DNA of 64,000 nt from Alkaliphilus flagellatus (GCF_018919215.1 NZ_JAHLQK010000006.1:1-64000); one strand, 5' to 3'. Shown: positions 8,193-17,785, counted from the stretch's first letter. A program made the numbers and translations. Notes: generated by a model not told the origin, from the sequence alone.

Positions 8193-9536
8193 ATGCATAG
8201 AAAAAATATTATTATTATAGGAGCAGCAGGGCGAGATTTTCATAACTTCAATACATATTACCGTAACAATGGTAATTATAGAGTTGTAGCTTTTACAGCA
8301 GCTCAAATACCTGATATCGACAATCGAAGATATCCTACTGAACTAGCAGGGAGTATGTATCCTGAAGGAATTCCAATATATTCTCAAGATCGATTAGGTG
8401 AATTAATTAAAGAATTTCAAGTAGATGAATGTGTTTTTGCATATAGTGATGTAAAATATGAAGATGTAATGGGTATAAGTGCAATTGTTAATGCAGAAGG
8501 TGCTGACTTTACGCTTCTTGGTTCTAAAAACACCATGCTAAAAAGTAGCAAACCTGTAATATCAATTTGTGCTGTTCGAACAGGTTGTGGAAAGAGCCAA
8601 ACATCACGTAAAATTATTGAGATATTGATGGAACATAATCTTAAAGTAGTTGCAGTTAGACATCCAATGCCGTATGGTGATTTAGCTACACAAAGAATAC
8701 AAAGATTTGCTACCGTAGAAGATTTAGAGAAGCATAATTGTACTGTTGAGGAAATGGAAGAATATGAACCCCATGTTGAACGTGGAAACATTATTTATGC
8801 TGGTGTAGATTATGAAAATATTTTAAGAGCAGCTGAAAATGATCCTGATGGCTGCGATGTCATTATATGGGATGGAGGAAATAATGATTTTTCGTTTTAC
8901 CAATCTGATTTATCAGTTGTAGTGTTAGATCCACACCGCCCAGGGCACGAATTAAACTATTACGCAGGAGAAGTTAGTCTAAGAACTTCAGATATAGCAA
9001 TTATTAATAAAATCGATAGTGCTGATCCAAGGGCAATAAAGCAAGTGGAAGAAAATATTAAACGTATTAATCCAAATGCTACTATTATTAAAGCAGAATC
9101 TAAGATTACTGTAGATAATCCAGATATAATTAAGGGAAAACGAGTCTTGGTTGTTGAAGATGGTCCTACTTTAACTCATGGAGAAATGAAACTGGGGGCT
9201 GGAATAATTGCAGCACAAAGATTTGAAGCAAAAGAATTAACAGACCCTCGTCCATATGCAGTAGGAAAACTAATTGAAACCTTTAATAGCTATACACATA
9301 TTGGCACACTTCTTCCTGCAATGGGTTATGGTGAACAACAATTAAAAGACCTTGAAGAAACAATCAATAAAGCTGATAGCGATTCTATTATTATAGGTAC
9401 ACCAATTGATTTAAGTAGAGTTATTAATATTAATAAGCCTTATACACGTGTACATTACGAACTAGAAGAAGTGGGAAGTCCAAATCTTAAATCAATATTA
9501 AATGACTTTATCAAAGATTATAAACTTGGAAAATAG
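8193..9536 (+). CDS. Cyclic 2,3-diphosphoglycerate synthetase-like GTPase
   Basis: A 447-aa P-loop protein. The N-terminal part has a Rossmann-like IIIIGAAGRDFHNF start. A Walker A-like AVRTGCGKSQTSRK segment follows near residue 130, then the Walker B-like IIWDGGNND and the NKID motif of a G4-type guanine specificity site. This matches bacterial homologues of archaeal cyclic 2,3-diphosphoglycerate synthetase, usually annotated only as GTPases. The ATG at 8193 is preferred over the GTG at 8184 because GGGAGTG is correctly spaced for it. The bacterial reaction is not established. Confidence 0.75.
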   Translation: MHRKNIIIIGAAGRDFHNFNTYYRNNGNYRVVAFTAAQIPDIDNRRYPTELAGSMYPEGIPIYSQDRLGELIKEFQVDECVFAYSDVKYEDVMGISAIVNAEGADFTLLGSKNTMLKSSKPVISICAVRTGCGKSQTSRKIIEILMEHNLKVVAVRHPMPYGDLATQRIQRFATVEDLEKHNCTVEEMEEYEPHVERGNIIYAGVDYENILRAAENDPDGCDVIIWDGGNNDFSFYQSDLSVVVLDPHRPGHELNYYAGEVSLRTSDIAIINKIDSADPRAIKQVEENIKRINPNATIIKAESKITVDNPDIIKGKRVLVVEDGPTLTHGEMKLGAGIIAAQRFEAKELTDPRPYAVGKLIETFNSYTHIGTLLPAMGYGEQQLKDLEETINKADSDSIIIGTPIDLSRVININKPYTRVHYELEEVGSPNLKSILNDFIKDYKLGK

Positions 9537-9569
9537 AGAGCGTATAAATATTCTTGTGCAAACTGATTT

Positions 9570-9614
9570 AAAAATCTCCTCATTGGATAACAATCTAAGG
9601 GGAGATTTTAAATT
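9570..9614 (+). terminator. Terminator-like hairpin after the GTPase gene
   Basis: AAAATCTCC pairs with GGAGATTTT over an 18-20 base loop and is followed by AAATTT. The T-run is weak. Confidence 0.5.
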
Positions 9615-9776
9615 TATGTAGACCTAGCAGAGCAGATAAATAGAGTTTGCTCGATTAATGCTACATTGGTTGTTTTACTGAAATACGGGAAATACTAAAG
9701 TAGGTTAATGAAAGCTTTACAAAAAAGCATTATTTAGATATTATAATACCTGTAATATGAAAATGAGGGTGAAATT

Positions 9777-10934
9777 ATGGAAGTTTACTTAGATAATGCA
9801 GCTACTACAAAACCAAGAAAAGAAGTAGTAGAAAGCATATTAAAATCATTGGAGGAGCAATATGCTAATCCTTCATCTTTACACAAAAAAGGAGTAGAAG
9901 TAGAAAAGGAAATAAAAAGAATAAGAAGAATAGTGGCTAAAGCATTAGGCTGTACAGATCAGGAGATAATTTTCACCTCTAGTGGTACAGAAGCAAATAA
10001 TTTAGCTATTAGAGGAATAACTGATGCTTATAAAAGAAGTGGTAACCATATTATTACTTCGAAAATAGAGCATAAATCTGTTTTAAACACATTTAATGAG
10101 TTAGAAAAAAAAGATTTTAAAGTTACATATTTAGATGTAGATGAAAAAGGATTTATATCTACTGAACAGTTAAAAGATGCAATTAATAATAGCACAATTT
10201 TGGTTAGTATAATGTATGTTAACAATGAAATTGGAAGTATTCAGCCAATAGAAGAAATGAGTAAAATTATTAAAAGTATAAATCCCAAAACATTATTTCA
10301 TGTAGATGGAGTACAGGCTTTTGGAAAAATTAAGTTTAACATAAAGGATATTAAGATTGATAGTTTTTCAATAAGCGGACATAAGATTCATGGGCCAAAG
10401 GGAATAGGCGCCTTATATATTAAAAAAGGAACTAAAATTAATCCAATATTAACTGGTGGAAGTCAGGAAATGGGTATTCGTTCAGGAACTGAAAATGTAC
10501 CAGGTATATATGGATTAGGTGAGGCTGTTAAATTATCTATGGAAGATCAGGATAAGAACATCGAACACTTAAAGAAACTTAGAAATTACTTTATAGATAC
10601 ATTTAAAAGTCAAGTTGAAGGTATACATATAACATCTGAAAAGAATGATAATTTTGCACCACATATTATTAATGTTTGTTTTCCTGGAGTTAGAAGTGAA
10701 ATTATGCTCCATAGCTTAGAGCAAGATGGGATTTATGTGTCGTCTGGTTCTGCTTGTTCATCTAAAAGAAAAGGATATAGCCATGTGCTAGAAGCAATAA
10801 ATATGAAAGATGACTTAATTGATAGCGCACTTAGATTTAGCTTGTCTTATATAACTACCAAAAGCGAAATAGATTATGCAATAGAAAAGACGAAGGAACA
10901 TTTTATTAACTTGAAAAGAATTATTAAGAGGTGA
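9777..10934 (+). CDS. Cysteine desulfurase (NifS/IscS family)
   Basis: PLP-dependent enzyme, 385 aa, that takes sulfur from cysteine to form an enzyme persulfide. It shows the LDNAATT N-terminus, the PLP lysine in SGHKIHGPKG (Lys203) and the catalytic cysteine in SGSACSSKRKG (Cys327). It lies 7 bases before thiI, so it most likely supplies persulfide sulfur for tRNA 4-thiouridine, as in the paired arrangement common in Firmicutes. It may also serve thiamine synthesis. Start ATG with a GAGGGTG ribosome binding site. Confidence 0.95.
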   Translation: MEVYLDNAATTKPRKEVVESILKSLEEQYANPSSLHKKGVEVEKEIKRIRRIVAKALGCTDQEIIFTSSGTEANNLAIRGITDAYKRSGNHIITSKIEHKSVLNTFNELEKKDFKVTYLDVDEKGFISTEQLKDAINNSTILVSIMYVNNEIGSIQPIEEMSKIIKSINPKTLFHVDGVQAFGKIKFNIKDIKIDSFSISGHKIHGPKGIGALYIKKGTKINPILTGGSQEMGIRSGTENVPGIYGLGEAVKLSMEDQDKNIEHLKKLRNYFIDTFKSQVEGIHITSEKNDNFAPHIINVCFPGVRSEIMLHSLEQDGIYVSSGSACSSKRKGYSHVLEAINMKDDLIDSALRFSLSYITTKSEIDYAIEKTKEHFINLKRIIKR

Positions 10935-10941
10935 TTATATA

Positions 10942-12120
10942 GTGGAAAATGTAGTAGTAATTCGTTATGGAGAAATAATGCTAAAGGGAAAAAACAAAAG
11001 ATTTTTTGAAGATAAATTAGTAAGTCAAATTCGGCATGCATTGTCAGATTTAGGAAAACTTAGGGTATATAAAGCACATAGTCGGATTTATATAGATGTA
11101 GAAAACTACAATGTAAATGATATTACGGATAGAGCTAAAAGAGTATTCGGTGTTGTTTCCCTTAGCGTTGCCAAAAGATTTGAAGTAGATATGGATAAAA
11201 TTAAAGAAATAGCACTTGATGAGCTTAAGGATAGAATATCTGAAAACAATAATATTAAAACATTTAAAGTAGAAAGTAAAAGAGGGGATAAGAGCTTTCC
11301 TATGCAGTCTTTAGAGATTAGCAGAGAAGTAGGAGGATACTTACTTGAAAATATAGAGAATATATCCGTTGATGTACATAATCCTGATGTGAGTATTCAA
11401 GTAGAAGTAAGAGATAAAGCCTTTGTTTTCAGCAATAAAATCAATGGTTTTGGAGGATTGCCTCTAGGAACTAATGGTAAGGCTCTACTACTTCTTTCGG
11501 GAGGAATAGACAGCCCAGTGGCAGGTTGGCTTGTTGGAAAAAGAGGAGTAGATATAGAAGCAATTCACTTCCATAGTTACCCTTTCACCAGTGACAGGGC
11601 CAAGGAAAAGGTAATAGATCTTGCAAAAATACTTTCTAGCTATTGTGGTAAGTTTAAGTTATATTCTATAAATTTATTACCTATTCAAAAAGAAATAAAT
11701 GAGAAATGCCCAGAGGAAGAAATGACTATTCTTTCAAGAAGGTTTATGATGAAAATAGCAGAGAGAGTAGGAGTAGCAAACAACTGTGATGCCCTAGTAA
11801 CAGGAGAAAGCATTGGACAAGTGGCAAGTCAAACTGTAAAGAGTCTTTATGTAACTAATGAATCTGTTGAAATGCCAGTATTTAGACCTTTAATAGCTAT
11901 GGACAAGGTAGATATTATTGATTTAGCACATAAAATTGGAACATACGAAACATCAATACTACCATTTGAAGATTGCTGTACTGTATTTCTTCCAAAGCAT
12001 CCAGTTACACAGCCTAAATTAGATAAAATTGTTAAATCTGAAAGCAAATTAGATGTAGAAGAGCTTATTAATGCAGCAATAGAAGATATGGAAGTAGAAA
12101 TAATTACTATAGAAGATTAA
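10942..12120 (+). CDS. thiI: tRNA 4-thiouridine synthetase ThiI
   Basis: Adenylates U8 of tRNA and inserts sulfur delivered by the upstream cysteine desulfurase. An N-terminal ferredoxin-like and THUMP region covers about 1-170. The PP-loop ATPase signature LSGGIDSP (185-192) follows. The 392-aa length shows it lacks the C-terminal rhodanese domain of the E. coli enzyme, like other Gram-positive ThiI. It starts with GTG and overlaps the operon of the desulfurase with only 7 bases between them. Confidence 0.96.
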   Translation: MENVVVIRYGEIMLKGKNKRFFEDKLVSQIRHALSDLGKLRVYKAHSRIYIDVENYNVNDITDRAKRVFGVVSLSVAKRFEVDMDKIKEIALDELKDRISENNNIKTFKVESKRGDKSFPMQSLEISREVGGYLLENIENISVDVHNPDVSIQVEVRDKAFVFSNKINGFGGLPLGTNGKALLLLSGGIDSPVAGWLVGKRGVDIEAIHFHSYPFTSDRAKEKVIDLAKILSSYCGKFKLYSINLLPIQKEINEKCPEEEMTILSRRFMMKIAERVGVANNCDALVTGESIGQVASQTVKSLYVTNESVEMPVFRPLIAMDKVDIIDLAHKIGTYETSILPFEDCCTVFLPKHPVTQPKLDKIVKSESKLDVEELINAAIEDMEVEIITIED

Positions 12121-12159
12121 AAAATATATAGACAACAGCTAAAAGGGAGGAGAATTTTT

Positions 12160-12639
12160 ATGGATTCATTGACTCATTTTAATGAAGAAGGAAGAGCTAA
12201 AATGGTTGAAGTAGGGGATAAACTGAATACTAAAAGAGAAGCTGTAGCTAAAGGCAGTGTATATATGATGCCTGAAACATTAAAGAGAATTATAGATTAT
12301 GATATAAAAAAAGGCGATGTTTTAGCTGTTTCGCAAGTAGCTGGTATAATGGCTGCTAAGAAAACAAGTGATCTTATCCCAATGTGCCATAATATTATTT
12401 TAACTGGTGCAGATATCAATTTTCATATAGATGAGGAAAATAATAAAATAGATATTGAAGCTGTAGTTAGAACAACTGGAAAAACTGGTGTAGAAATTGA
12501 GGCATTAACCGCTGTGTCTGTAACTGGGTTGACAATTTATGATATGTGTAAAGCTATAGATAAAAAAATGAAATTAACAGATGTAAGGCTAGTTAGGAAA
12601 ACAGGTGGCAAATCTGGAGACTTTATTATAGAGGACTAA
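12160..12639 (+). CDS. moaC: Cyclic pyranopterin monophosphate synthase MoaC
   Basis: Second enzyme of molybdopterin synthesis, 159 aa, converting the MoaA product to cyclic pyranopterin monophosphate. It has the family start [22 protein letters not shown] and the C-terminal [13 protein letters not shown]. Ribosome binding site GGGAGGAG. No moaA, moaD or moaE lies nearby. The convergent neighbour is the mogA/moaB homologue, so this is a small Moco gene pair with the rest elsewhere. Confidence 0.96.
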   Translation: MDSLTHFNEEGRAKMVEVGDKLNTKREAVAKGSVYMMPETLKRIIDYDIKKGDVLAVSQVAGIMAAKKTSDLIPMCHNIILTGADINFHIDEENNKIDIEAVVRTTGKTGVEIEALTAVSVTGLTIYDMCKAIDKKMKLTDVRLVRKTGGKSGDFIIED

Positions 12640-12643
12640 AACT

Positions 12644-12692
12644 AAAACCTAGGGTATATGTCTATGTATAGGCAATTATCCTAGGTTTTTGT
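12644..12692. terminator. Bidirectional terminator between moaC and mogA/moaB
   Basis: AAAACCTAGG pairs with CCTAGGTTTT, A-rich on one side and T-rich on the other, between two convergent genes. Confidence 0.75.
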
Positions 12693-12703
12693 AAAATATA
12701 TAA

Positions 12704-13201
12704 TTATTTTACATCGTGTCCACATTCACTATCTGTGCCTTTTAAAATGCCAATGCCATGAGAAAGTACAGGTAAAATAACCTCTAAACATTCCTTTACT
12801 CCCTTTGGGCTACCAGGTAAGTTGATTATTAAAGTTTGTTTTCTTATTCCTGATACAGCTCTAGAAAGCATGGCCTTAGGAGTAACACTAAGGCTTTTCA
12901 TTCTAATAGCTTCTGAAATGCCAGGGGTTAATCTCTCCACAACATCTAAGGTTGCTTCAGGGGTAACATCCCTAGGGGAAAATCCTGTACCACCAGTTGT
13001 AAAAATAATATCAAGCTTTGCTTCATCACACATATAAATTAATCCTTCAGCTAACTTCTCTCTTTCATCAGGAACAATCATATATTCCCTTACAACTCCT
13101 CCAATAGGTTCAAGCATTTCACCAATTAATGGACCGCTTTTATCTGTTCGTTCTCCCTTAGAGCCTTTATCACTAGCTGTAATAATACCAACTGTAATCA
13201 A
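12704..13201 (-). CDS. Molybdopterin adenylyltransferase family protein (MogA/MoaB)
   Basis: Predicted to adenylate molybdopterin before metal insertion, 165 aa. The conserved start ITVGIITASDKGS, the central TTGGTGFSPRDVTPEA motif and INLPGSPKG are all present. I place the start at a TTG (13201-13199), because GGAGGAG lies just upstream and this gives the usual family N-terminus. The longer in-frame ATG at 13285 would add 28 residues without family similarity. Convergent with moaC. Confidence 0.9.
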   Translation of the reverse strand: MITVGIITASDKGSKGERTDKSGPLIGEMLEPIGGVVREYMIVPDEREKLAEGLIYMCDEAKLDIIFTTGGTGFSPRDVTPEATLDVVERLTPGISEAIRMKSLSVTPKAMLSRAVSGIRKQTLIINLPGSPKGVKECLEVILPVLSHGIGILKGTDSECGHDVK

Positions 13202-13304
13202 ATTGTACTCCTCCACTTCATATATAATATTTTTGTAAAACATTGTTGTATCTATATTAGTTATCATATAATATAAGTATAACATAGAAATGGAGGTGAG
13301 TAGA

Positions 13305-13649
13305 ATGAGGTTTTTAGCAAGATGGTTTATAAGTGCTATTTCGATTTATATAATAGCTAATTTATCTTTAGGGGTTACTGCATCAAGCTTTAAGGCAACT
13401 TTAGTCGCCGCAGCTATTTTAGGTATTGTAAATACAATTATTAAACCTATTTTAGTAATTCTCACTTTACCAATTAACATAATGACCTTAGGATTATTTA
13501 CATTCATTATTAATGGTATTACATTAATGATAACATCCAGCATTGTTGGAGGCTTTGAAGTGAAAAATATCTTTGCAGCGGTTGTTGCATCTGTACTTAT
13601 TAGTATAGTTAATATGATATTAACAAGCTTAACAGGAGTTAAAAAATAA
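13305..13649 (+). CDS. Phage-holin-like four-helix membrane protein (YvlD family)
   Basis: Small integral membrane protein, 114 aa, with about four hydrophobic segments. It has the YvlD-type features RWFISAISIYIIANL, IKPILVILTLPIN and NGITLMI. These proteins are annotated as holin family but are chromosomal and of unknown function. The ATG at 13305 is used because GGAGGTG sits at the proper distance; the ATG at 13290 overlaps that site. Confidence 0.85.
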   Translation: MRFLARWFISAISIYIIANLSLGVTASSFKATLVAAAILGIVNTIIKPILVILTLPINIMTLGLFTFIINGITLMITSSIVGGFEVKNIFAAVVASVLISIVNMILTSLTGVKK

Positions 13650-13678
13650 CAAAAGTTAAAGTATAGCGAGGGAGAAAC

Positions 13679-14191
13679 GTGGAAAATATAATTGATACAA
13701 AACTAGATAAATTTAAGCTAAGATTTGGAAATGAAAAGGACGTTCCTTTAATTTTGCAGTTTATTAAAGAATTGGCTGATTATGAAAAGTTATTACATGA
13801 AGTGGTTGCAACGGAAGAAATATTAATGGATTCCTTATTTAAACAAAAATCAGCAGAAGTTGTTATTGGTGAATATGAAAATAAATCTGTAAGTTTTGCA
13901 TTGTTTTTTCATAACTTCTCAACATTTTTAGGTCGATCAGGAATTTACTTAGAAGATTTATATGTAAAACCTGAAATGCGAGGAAAGGGAATAGGAAAGC
14001 TAATGTTATCATTCCTAGGAAAGCTTGCCATTGAAAGAGGTTGTGGAAGATTAGAATGGTGGTGTCTTGATTGGAATGAGCCATCAATTCAGTTCTATAA
14101 AAGTATGAGTGCTATTCCAATGGATGAATGGACAGTATATAGAGTTTGTGATGAAGCCTTAGTTGATTTAGCTAAGGGATATGATAGCTAG
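13679..14191 (+). CDS. GNAT family N-acetyltransferase
   Basis: Acetyl-CoA-dependent N-acetyltransferase of 170 aa. The motif A region reads LYVKPEMRGKGIGKLMLSFL, including the RGKGIG pyrophosphate-binding loop, and a later DWNEPSIQFYKSM segment fits motif B. Similarity in layout is to the diamine (spermidine/spermine type) acetyltransferase group, but the substrate is not certain. GTG start with a GAGGGAG ribosome binding site, 29 bases after the holin-like gene. Confidence 0.88.
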   Translation: MENIIDTKLDKFKLRFGNEKDVPLILQFIKELADYEKLLHEVVATEEILMDSLFKQKSAEVVIGEYENKSVSFALFFHNFSTFLGRSGIYLEDLYVKPEMRGKGIGKLMLSFLGKLAIERGCGRLEWWCLDWNEPSIQFYKSMSAIPMDEWTVYRVCDEALVDLAKGYDS

Positions 14192-14231
14192 TTACATAAA
14201 TTTATATAATTGAATAATATTTTTCTGTTTA

Positions 14232-14264
14232 AAAAGGCATTGGTTTTTATCAATGTCTTTTTAT
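14232..14264 (+). terminator. Intrinsic terminator after the GNAT gene
   Basis: AAAAAGGCATTG pairs with CAATGTCTTTTT (one G-T pair) and ends in a T-run. Confidence 0.75.
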
Positions 14265-14409
14265 TATAACCTTATAGAAGAATTGCAAAGAATATTTGGG
14301 AATATTTTGATAAAAAGCAGGATATAAGATAAATAGATAGAAGATTATGTTAAAGCAATATGGGATCAGTTAAGTTAATTAAAGGAAGAAAAGGAGGCTG
14401 GAAATTAAT

Positions 14410-15147
14410 ATGTTCAAGGAAAATAAAATATATATTATAATATTTCTGACTCTCATTATATCAATATTGATACCTAATACTAGCTATGGAAATTCAGCTG
14501 AACCACCATCTATATTAATTATCGTTCCAAATGCCCCTAATGACTTGGAAGTAAGTGCTAGAACTGGAGATAATGTAATAAAAGGCAGAGAAATAAATAA
14601 ATTAATTGAAACTCACTATACTTTCTATAATAGCCAGATTAAGATGGCTTCTAGGCACAAGGATATCGACTATATATTTACAATTAGTACAGGAGATATC
14701 AGCTATGAAATAGCTTTAGAGAAACCTGTAGCATCATATAATAATATATATACATTAGATTTAGATGCTCAGATATTGACTCCAGGAAAATTACTATCGA
14801 GATCAATTTTATTAGTTGCTATGCGTATAATTTTGACACTTATAATAGAAGGAATTGTATTCTGGAAATTTGGTTTTAGAAACAAAGAGTCCTGGATAGC
14901 TTTTATTATTATAAATTTAATTACGCAAGGTGCATTAAATATTTGGATTAATGGATTTGATCCTAGCAGTAGTTATATGATTTTTTCATTGATACTTGCT
15001 GAGATAATTATATTTATTACTGAGATGATACTATTTCCCATATTTGTAAAGGAGCATTCAAAATCGAAGAAAGCGGCATATGTTTTTATTGCAAATATTG
15101 TAAGCTTAATTGCTGGTGGATATATTATTACAATATTACCTATATAA
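14410..15147 (+). CDS. Membrane protein of unknown function
   Basis: 245 aa. Residues 1-27 form a signal peptide or first helix ending near TSYGNS. About 100 extracytoplasmic residues follow, starting PPSILIIVPNAPNDLEVS. Then there are four or five membrane helices from about residue 128 to the C-terminus. The ATG at 14410 follows GGAGG at a slightly long distance. I do not recognise the family. A 262-base gap before it and a 177-base gap after it suggest independent transcription. Confidence 0.7.
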   Translation: MFKENKIYIIIFLTLIISILIPNTSYGNSAEPPSILIIVPNAPNDLEVSARTGDNVIKGREINKLIETHYTFYNSQIKMASRHKDIDYIFTISTGDISYEIALEKPVASYNNIYTLDLDAQILTPGKLLSRSILLVAMRIILTLIIEGIVFWKFGFRNKESWIAFIIINLITQGALNIWINGFDPSSSYMIFSLILAEIIIFITEMILFPIFVKEHSKSKKAAYVFIANIVSLIAGGYIITILPI

Positions 15148-15324
15148 TAGCTGCTTAGTTTCTTCTACTTGGCTTAAAGAGTTAAAAATTTATTTTTACA
15201 TAGAGATGCCACTAGCAATTTAGGATACATTGTATTATAGAGAAATTAATCTATCTTAAGTGGAACAACTTAAAAAGTTCATCGTCTAAGAATAAAAGAG
15301 AATTATTAGGAGAGTGAATTTATT

Positions 15325-16116
15325 GTGAAGAAATCTTTAATTTTGATTATAGGTATAATAATGATATTTACGATTGTAGCAGGATGTAGTAATTCAGAAA
15401 AGGATAATGAGGTTTCATTTATTGCAACTGTACTTGAAAATAATCAATCCTACTTGTTAGTAGAACCTGTTGAAGGCTCTTCTGAACTTAGTTCTGCTGA
15501 TAAAATTATGGTATCTATAGGAGATGAAACTCTGTTAAAATCTCAAAATGAACAGACAATTGTAGATAACATTGAAGTTGGGAGTAAAGTTGAAGTATTT
15601 TACGATGGTAGGATTGCTGAAAGTTATCCTGCACAAATTAATACTTGCCATCAGGTTAAAATATTAGATTATAATATTTTTACTACAGAAGATGAGAATT
15701 TTCTAGTAAAAACATATATTAATAAATTAGAGCTTAAAGAAAATGAAGAAATAAGCATGTATTCAACTATAGAATATATTGGGGAAAAAGACAACATTAC
15801 TATATGGTCAGGAGAGCCATATTTTCATTATACGATTTATAATGGACAAGAATATTTTAATGAGGGTATAACTGAAGATTTACTAAAGCAAACAGTTTTA
15901 AACAAAGGTGAAATATATACTATACCATTTTCAAAGAGTGGAGGATTTAGTGGGGATGATCCCAAAGCTGATTTCTGGAAACACTACTATTCAGAAAAAG
16001 AGCTAAAATTACCTAAAGGAGAATACTCTTTTACTGCATATACAGATTTTGCTTTGACTGAAGAACAAACAGAAAAAGTAACATTAAAAATAGACTTTGA
16101 AGTTAAAGTGAAATAA
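15325..16116 (+). CDS. Lipoprotein with DUF3221-like and BsuPI-like regions
   Basis: Predicted surface lipoprotein, 263 aa. GTG start; the lipobox VAGC gives Cys21. Residues about 30-115 resemble DUF3221, a small OB-like domain with repeated EVGSKVEVFYDGRI-type strands. Residues about 150-263 form a beta-rich domain like the intracellular proteinase inhibitor BsuPI fold, ending in TLKIDFEVKVK. The biological role is unknown. It ends 25 bases before tag and may be co-transcribed with it. Confidence 0.7.
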   Translation: MKKSLILIIGIIMIFTIVAGCSNSEKDNEVSFIATVLENNQSYLLVEPVEGSSELSSADKIMVSIGDETLLKSQNEQTIVDNIEVGSKVEVFYDGRIAESYPAQINTCHQVKILDYNIFTTEDENFLVKTYINKLELKENEEISMYSTIEYIGEKDNITIWSGEPYFHYTIYNGQEYFNEGITEDLLKQTVLNKGEIYTIPFSKSGGFSGDDPKADFWKHYYSEKELKLPKGEYSFTAYTDFALTEEQTEKVTLKIDFEVKVK

Positions 16117-16141
16117 TTTAAAAAATTAAGGAGAAATACAC

Positions 16142-16699
16142 ATGAAAAGATGCTCTTGGTGTGAAAATGATGAACTATATATAAAATATCATGATGAGGA
16201 ATGGGGTGTTCCTGTTCATGATGATAATAAACATTTTGAGTTTTTAGTTTTAGAGTCAGCCCAGGCAGGTTTAAGCTGGATTACTATCTTAAGAAAGAGA
16301 GATAATTATAGAAAAGCGTATGATAACTTTGATCCCGTAAAGGTAGCTAAATATGATGAAGAAAAAATTAATGAATTAATAAATAACCCAGGAATTATTA
16401 GAAATCGTAGAAAAATTGAAGCTTCAGTTAATAATGCACAAAGATTTTTAGAAATTCAAAAGGAGTTTGGAAGCTTTAATAATTACTTATGGGGCTTTAT
16501 AAATAATGAAACAATAAAAAATGAATGGGATAATATTTCACAAGTACCTGCTAATACAGATCTGTCAAGTAAAATAAGTAAGGACTTAAAAAAACGTGGT
16601 TTTAGATTTGTAGGCTCAACAATAATTTATTCCTATTTACAGGCGGCAGGATTGGTAAATGATCATATTAAAGATTGTTTTAGATATAATGATATATAA
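16142..16699 (+). CDS. tag: DNA-3-methyladenine glycosylase I
   Basis: Base-excision repair enzyme that removes 3-methyladenine, 185 aa. It has the conserved zinc-binding N-terminus KRCSWCEND with YHDEEWGVPVHDD. The C-terminal LVNDHIKDCF supplies the other zinc ligands (His and Cys). The LESAQAGLSWITIL and FVGSTIIYSYLQAAG segments are typical of Tag. Ribosome binding site AAGGAG. Confidence 0.96.
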   Translation: MKRCSWCENDELYIKYHDEEWGVPVHDDNKHFEFLVLESAQAGLSWITILRKRDNYRKAYDNFDPVKVAKYDEEKINELINNPGIIRNRRKIEASVNNAQRFLEIQKEFGSFNNYLWGFINNETIKNEWDNISQVPANTDLSSKISKDLKKRGFRFVGSTIIYSYLQAAGLVNDHIKDCFRYNDI

Positions 16700-16707
16700 A
16701 ATAAAAA

Positions 16708-16735
16708 AATCGACAAATATAGTCGATTTTTTATT
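16708..16735 (+). terminator. Intrinsic terminator after tag
   Basis: AAATCGAC pairs with GTCGATTT around AAATATA, followed by T residues. Confidence 0.85.
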
Positions 16736-16786
16736 TTAGAAGAAATAATCTTTAAATTGTTGATAGTTTCTAAAGACGTATAAAAT

Positions 16787-16868
16787 CAGTAATACTTTGA
16801 GTACTTGAAAATTTAGAATAAATTTTAAGTACGACAGGAGTCGATGCGATAGCATCATACGACTTTTT
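16787..16868 (+). ncRNA. Candidate structured RNA element, copy 1
   Basis: Stem I is GTACTT (16801-16806) with AAGTAC (16827-16832), extended by AAAATTT/AAATTTT around the loop AGAAT. Stem II is GATGC/GCATC around GATA, inside AGTC/GACT, followed by nine T residues as in an intrinsic terminator. An ungapped relative at 53536-53617 keeps the loop but changes stem I by compensating pairs. It lies between tag and the spoIIA operon and has no ORF. Not a family I recognise. Confidence 0.6.
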
Positions 16869-16925
16869 TTTTATTTTATATTAAATATAACTTTCAAAAT
16901 GTTACAAAACAAGTGTTTTTTCACT

Positions 16926-16952
16926 GAAGGACTTGTCCTACATTTATAGAAA
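16926..16952 (+). promoter_or_regulatory. Candidate sigma-H promoter of the spoIIA operon
   Basis: GAAGGACTT (16926-16934) and ATAGAAA (16946-16952) are 11 bases apart. This resembles the sigma-H consensus RNAGGAWWW-N11/12-RNNGAAT, with one mismatch in each box. spoIIA is a sigma-H target in Bacillus; its use here is inference. Confidence 0.5.
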
Positions 16953-16985
16953 TAGTATATATCACGTAAATAGGAGGGGTAAAAG

Positions 16986-17321
16986 TTGCAATTACAATAT
17001 GAAATGGTAGACAACATACTAATTGTTAAATTTGATGGTGAATTGGATCATCATGTTGCTGAAAACATTAGAACAGATCTAGATGATACAATTAGTCAAC
17101 ATAGGATTAAAAACCTAGTTTTTGATCTAAGTGGCATGGGATTTATGGATAGCTCTGGAATAGGGGTTATTATTGGACGATATAAGAATATATCTAAACT
17201 AGGGGGAAAAGTATCGGTTATCCATGTAACTGATCAGATAGATAAAATATTTAGTCTAGCAGGTTTATACAACATTATAAGTAAGCATAACAACAAAAGC
17301 GAAGCCCTTAATTGTATGTAA
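16986..17321 (+). CDS. spoIIAA: Anti-sigma F factor antagonist SpoIIAA
   Basis: STAS-domain protein, 111 aa, that binds SpoIIAB and frees sigma-F in the forespore. The regulatory phosphorylation site is in MDSSGIGV (Ser57 by analogy with the Bacillus protein). It starts with TTG at 16986, preceded by AGGAGGGG. First gene of the spoIIAA-spoIIAB-sigF operon, 14 bases from spoIIAB. Confidence 0.96.
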   Translation: MQLQYEMVDNILIVKFDGELDHHVAENIRTDLDDTISQHRIKNLVFDLSGMGFMDSSGIGVIIGRYKNISKLGGKVSVIHVTDQIDKIFSLAGLYNIISKHNNKSEALNCM

Positions 17322-17335
17322 AGGAGTGTAATTAG

Positions 17336-17773
17336 ATGGAATACAAAAACTATATGAAAATAGAATTTGACAGCAAATCTCAAAACGAGGCTTTTGCTAG
17401 AGTAGTAGTGGCTGCTTTTGCCTCACAGTTAGATCCTACAATAGAAGAAATTACAGATATAAAAACTGCTGTTTCCGAAGCAGTAACCAATGCTATTATT
17501 CATGGATATGAGAGTAACATGGGTATGGTTACTGTAACATGTAGAATAAATGGTAATGAGTTAGAGATTATTATAGAAGATAAGGGACATGGGATTGATA
17601 ATGTTGAACAAGCAAGAGAACCTCTTTTTACTTCTAAACCACAACTAGAGCGTTCAGGTATGGGCTTTACTGTGATGGAAACCTTTATGGACGAAATTGA
17701 AGTATATTCTGAGCTAGAAAAGGGAACAACAATAAGAATGGTAAAAAAGTTCAAAAGCCTGAATGTAGAGTAA
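17336..17773 (+). CDS. spoIIAB: Anti-sigma F factor / serine kinase SpoIIAB
   Basis: GHKL-fold protein, 145 aa, that holds sigma-F inactive and phosphorylates SpoIIAA. The N box is [11 protein letters not shown], the G1 region EDKGHGI and the later G box [13 protein letters not shown]. Length matches the family. It is 12 bases before sigF. Confidence 0.97.
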   Translation: MEYKNYMKIEFDSKSQNEAFARVVVAAFASQLDPTIEEITDIKTAVSEAVTNAIIHGYESNMGMVTVTCRINGNELEIIIEDKGHGIDNVEQAREPLFTSKPQLERSGMGFTVMETFMDEIEVYSELEKGTTIRMVKKFKSLNVE

Positions 17774-17785
17774 GGGGTAGATAAA

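Noticed and set aside
16787-16868. Simple transcription terminator of tag
   Set aside because: tag already has a terminator at 16708-16735. The larger conserved fold and the second copy at 53536 ask for another explanation.
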